From contig JAHCHL010000004.1 of NCBI GenBank assembly GCA_026129745.1, positions 62,001 to 126,000 on the forward strand: a stretch of DNA of 64,000 nt. Direction: 5' to 3'. The stretch comes from Fimbriimonadales bacterium. GTDB lineage: Bacteria > Armatimonadota > Fimbriimonadia > Fimbriimonadales > ATM1. Under the pieces are notes generated by a model. That model did no database searches. It worked only from the letters and a program-made list of their open reading frames with translations, and was not told the DNA's origin. Below are positions 61,305 to 64,000 of the stretch, piece by piece (the stretch's first letter is position 1; each line of letters opens with the position of its first letter). The position numbers and the translations under genes were made by a program.

Positions 61305-62948
61305 ATGAGCGCAGCAACTACATCGCAGCATAAAGGGTCAGTGAACTATCTAAACTGCGACTACTCGCTTAAGTCGTGGCTGACGACGCTCGATCACAAG
61401 AGGATCGGACTTCTGTACTTGATTGCCATCCTGATCTTCTTCTTGATCGGCGGATCGATGGCCTTGATGATTCGTTATGAATTGCTGACACCTGAAGGCG
61501 ACTTCTTGATGTCAGACACTTACAACAAGACGTTCACGATGCATGGCGTCGCGTTGATCTTCTTCTTCCTCATCCCGTCGATCCCCGCGGTTCTCGGCAA
61601 CTTCCTCTTGCCGCTCATGCTCGGCGCCAAAGATGTCGCCTTTCCAAGGCTGAACCTGCTCAGCTGGTATGTCTTCATGGCTGGCGCCACGCTCGGAACC
61701 ATCGCGCTTGTTGCGGGCGGCGTCGACACCGGTTGGACGTTCTACACGCCGCTAAGTTCGACATTTGCCCATGGAGCGGTTGTTCTCGCCGTTTCTGCTG
61801 CGTTCGTCGCAGGCTTTTCATCGATCATGACGGGTGTCAACTTTATCGTTACGATCCACATGATGCGCGCTCCAGGATTAACGTGGTCGCGACTGCCGCT
61901 GTTCGTATGGGCGCATTACGCGACGAGCCTGATCCAAGTCTTGGGCACCCCTGTCATCGCGATCACACTGTTTCTGGTTGGTGTGGAGCGAGCGATCGGC
62001 ATCGGGATTTTCGATCCGAAGCTTGGCGGCGACCCTGTTCTGTTCCAGCACCTTTTCTGGTTCTATTCGCACCCAGCCGTCTACATCATGATCTTGCCCG
62101 GAATGGGTGTCATCAGCGAAGTCATCGCTTGCTTTGCCAGGCGAAGAATCTTCGGCTACGACTTCGTCGCTTATTCAAGCCTTGCCATCGCCGTACTCGG
62201 GTTCTTCGTTTGGGGACACCATATGTTCGTGAGTGGCCAGTCGATGTATGCAGGCATGGTCTTTTCGGTGATCACGTTCTTGGTTGCGATTCCATCCGCG
62301 GTGAAGATCTTCAACTGGACGGCCACGCTCTATAAAGGATCGATCCATCTGACTGCGCCGATGCTGTTCGCGCTTTCATTCATGGGGCTATTCACGATCG
62401 GCGGCCTAACGGGTCTGTTCTTGGCGTCGATGGCTGTGGACATCCACCTTCACGACACCTATTTCGTCGTAGCGCACTTCCACTACGTCATGGTTGGCGG
62501 TCAAATCATTGCGTTCCTTGCAGGGCTGCACTTCTGGTGGCCGAAGATGACCGGAAGAATGTATCCGGAAGGACTCGGCAAGTTGTCCGCACTCGTGACG
62601 TTCATTGGATTCAACCTTACGTTCATGCCGCAATTCATCTTGGGGTACATGGGCATGCCACGCAGGTACCACAGCTATCCAGAAGAATGGCAAGTGCTTC
62701 ACGTGCTGTCATCGGCGGGCGCATCCGTGCTTGCCGCAGGCTTCCTTCTAACAATTGGCTATCTGATATGGTCCCTGTGGTACGGGGAGAAAGCGTCTGC
62801 AAATCCTTGGGGGGCGAAGGGTCTCGAATGGCAAGTGCCATCACCGCCTCCGACCGAAAACTTCGAAGGTAAGCCGATCGTGAAAGAAGAGGCCTACCAC
62901 TATTCACCCGAGTTGCACGAAGAGGAGAAGGAGTATGAGCATGTCTGA
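61305..62948 (+). CDS. ctaD: Cytochrome c oxidase subunit I, A2-type
   Basis: A 547-aa catalytic subunit with twelve helices. Heme and CuB His: [38 protein letters not shown], and [17 protein letters not shown]. The motif YSHPAVY lacks the Glu of the A1 family (G-H-P-E-V) and has the Tyr-Ser pair of the A2 family, which uses a different proton-channel residue. Lies 3 bases after ctaC. The stop overlaps subunit III by 14 bases. Confidence 0.96.
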   Translation: MSAATTSQHKGSVNYLNCDYSLKSWLTTLDHKRIGLLYLIAILIFFLIGGSMALMIRYELLTPEGDFLMSDTYNKTFTMHGVALIFFFLIPSIPAVLGNFLLPLMLGAKDVAFPRLNLLSWYVFMAGATLGTIALVAGGVDTGWTFYTPLSSTFAHGAVVLAVSAAFVAGFSSIMTGVNFIVTIHMMRAPGLTWSRLPLFVWAHYATSLIQVLGTPVIAITLFLVGVERAIGIGIFDPKLGGDPVLFQHLFWFYSHPAVYIMILPGMGVISEVIACFARRRIFGYDFVAYSSLAIAVLGFFVWGHHMFVSGQSMYAGMVFSVITFLVAIPSAVKIFNWTATLYKGSIHLTAPMLFALSFMGLFTIGGLTGLFLASMAVDIHLHDTYFVVAHFHYVMVGGQIIAFLAGLHFWWPKMTGRMYPEGLGKLSALVTFIGFNLTFMPQFILGYMGMPRRYHSYPEEWQVLHVLSSAGASVLAAGFLLTIGYLIWSLWYGEKASANPWGAKGLEWQVPSPPPTENFEGKPIVKEEAYHYSPELHEEEKEYEHV

Positions 62949-63600
62949 GGCGCATGTGAGCGACACGCATCTTCCCGTCGCGCATCAGTTCGAAGACGAA
63001 GAGCAACAGTTTCAGTCTTACTCGCTGGGGATGTGGGTGTTCCTCGCTCAGGAGCTGTTGTTCTTTGGCGGACTATTCACAGCGTTCATCGTTTACCGGC
63101 ACATGTACTTCGACGCGTTCGTCGCAGCGCATCACAAGCTCGATTGGAAACTTGGCGGACTTAACACGCTGATTCTGCTGACAAGCTCGCTTACGATGGC
63201 GCTGGGCGTTCGCACTGCGATCCTCAATAACTACAAGGCGACGATTGGATGGTTGCTTGCGACTTGTGCGTTGGCGTTCGGCTTTATGGGAGTGAAATAC
63301 GTCGAGTACAGCTCGAAAATCGCTCACAATCTTTGGCCAGCAGGCGACTTCGTTTTCAAACAAGAAGGCATCGACGCGGGAGGCGCCCAGATCTTCTATG
63401 GCTTGTACTTCACCATGACGGGCCTTCACGGACTCCACGTGCTTGTCGGGATTCTGATTATGGGTTGGCTCGTCTTTCGAATCTACTTCAAACGCAAAGA
63501 AGTCGTCGATTACATCCCTATCGAACTGACCGGCTTGTACTGGCATTTCGTCGACCTGGTTTGGATTTTCTTGTTCCCGTTGCTTTACTTGATCGGATAA
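62935..63600 (+). CDS. ctaE: Cytochrome c oxidase subunit III
   Basis: A 221-aa subunit III with five helices ([60 protein letters not shown]). AAGGAG lies at about 62929; ATG at 62935 or 62941. It belongs to the main caa3 operon and overlaps ctaD by 14 bases. Confidence 0.95.
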   Translation: MSMSEAHVSDTHLPVAHQFEDEEQQFQSYSLGMWVFLAQELLFFGGLFTAFIVYRHMYFDAFVAAHHKLDWKLGGLNTLILLTSSLTMALGVRTAILNNYKATIGWLLATCALAFGFMGVKYVEYSSKIAHNLWPAGDFVFKQEGIDAGGAQIFYGLYFTMTGLHGLHVLVGILIMGWLVFRIYFKRKEVVDYIPIELTGLYWHFVDLVWIFLFPLLYLIG

Positions 63601-63609
63601 GAGGTTTGA

Positions 63610-63927
63610 ATGATGACTGAACACAAAATGCCCGATATCAAGACCTACGTCATAGTCTTCCTTGCATTGGTGGGCCTCACTTTCTTCACTGTTTATTCCG
63701 CTCTCAATTGGCACGTAAAGCTTGGGCCGTTGGATTTGAATATAATCCTTGCCATTGCAATTGCCTGCACCAAAGCAGGATTAGTCATCGCTTACTTTAT
63801 GAATCTCAAGAACTCCAGCAAGCTTGCCAAGACTTGGGCTGGCGCGGGACTCTTCTTCCTCCTAATTATGTTCGTCTTTGGGCTCAGCGACTTTGTGAGT
63901 CGTTGGTTTACAGTGGAAGGCTGGTAG
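63610..63927 (+). CDS. ctaF: Cytochrome c oxidase subunit IV
   Basis: A 105-aa protein with three transmembrane helices typical of the small bacterial subunit IV (VIVFLALVGLTFFTVYSALN, IILAIAIACTKAGLVIAYFM, GLFFLLIMFVFGLSDFVS). AGAGG lies just upstream of the ATG. Last gene of the oxidase operon. Confidence 0.9.
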   Translation: MMTEHKMPDIKTYVIVFLALVGLTFFTVYSALNWHVKLGPLDLNIILAIAIACTKAGLVIAYFMNLKNSSKLAKTWAGAGLFFLLIMFVFGLSDFVSRWFTVEGW

Positions 63928-63949
63928 GCTTCGACAATCGATTGCGGCG

Positions 63950-64000
63950 ATGAAATCGCCCGATGTCATCATTGTCGGCGGCGGGGCGGCTGGCATCATC
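63950..64000 (+). CDS. FAD-dependent oxidoreductase, cut by the window edge
   Basis: Only the first 17 residues are visible (MKSPDVIIVGGGAAGII). This is a Rossmann-type FAD-binding start, GxGxxG as GGGAAG, common to GMC oxidoreductases and related flavoproteins. Which family cannot be told from the fragment. It starts 22 bases after the subunit IV stop. Confidence 0.6.
   Translation, partial: MKSPDVIIVGGGAAGII

Overview
The window is about 53% GC, gene-dense and chromosomal. I think it comes from an Armatimonadota bacterium of the Fimbriimonadales type. The basis is the combination of a proteasome-type ARC ATPase, a complete alternative complex III with an A2-type caa3 oxidase, a sigma-H-like factor, many secreted beta-propeller proteins, and several genes whose -10 box lies 6-7 nt before the start codon. 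This is inference from gene content, not from a marker gene. One rRNA-independent marker of position exists: a perfect 16-bp parS site at 9169-9184 suggests the origin-proximal part of a chromosome.

Layout. 1-3.6 kb: secreted proteins of unknown function, one cut by the window edge. 3.6-8.4 kb: ARC ATPase, family-4 uracil-DNA glycosylase, a WaaA-like Kdo transferase and a lone ABC ATPase. 8.4-12.5 kb: a GH78 rhamnosidase carrying parS, and a PDZ/radical-SAM DUF512 protein. 12.5-18.2 kb (minus strand): sigma-H-like factor, LuxR response regulator and cdsA; then recA-recX-ymdB and a PKD protein, with a strong recA promoter holding a perfect palindromic operator. 18.2-22.2 kb: a lipoprotein, then a zinc-ribbon protein, TerC and a universal stress protein, all behind a manganese (yybP-ykoY) riboswitch with an overlapping terminator. 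22.2-27.1 kb: BNR propeller, PaaK-like ligase, cyclophilin and VOC protein.

27.2-33.0 kb: the most unusual block. It has a RecQ helicase fused to a C-terminal phosphoribosyltransferase domain, directly followed by a DprA/SMF-fold protein, then a 654-aa coiled-coil protein of unknown function whose end overlaps dapF. The pairing of phosphoribosyltransferase and DprA folds recalls the ShosTA toxin-antitoxin/defence module, with a helicase added. 33-47.4 kb: hybrid histidine kinase, tRNA-Ala(GGC), NmrA-like protein, winged-helix/TPR regulator divergent from an OsmC protein, BNR propeller translationally coupled to a MoaD/ThiS-like protein ending in GG, a tryptophan dioxygenase-kynureninase pair, and secreted proteins.

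47.4-64 kb: an aerobic respiratory island. It contains heme O and heme A synthases (ctaB, ctaA), an extra subunit III with a SCO protein and a DUF420 protein, then actABCDEF (quinol to cytochrome c), a small membrane protein, a second SCO protein, and cytochrome oxidase subunits II, I, III and IV. Together these take electrons from quinol through ACIII and multi-heme carriers to a caa3 oxidase and supply its heme A and CuA centres. A flavoprotein begins at the right edge.
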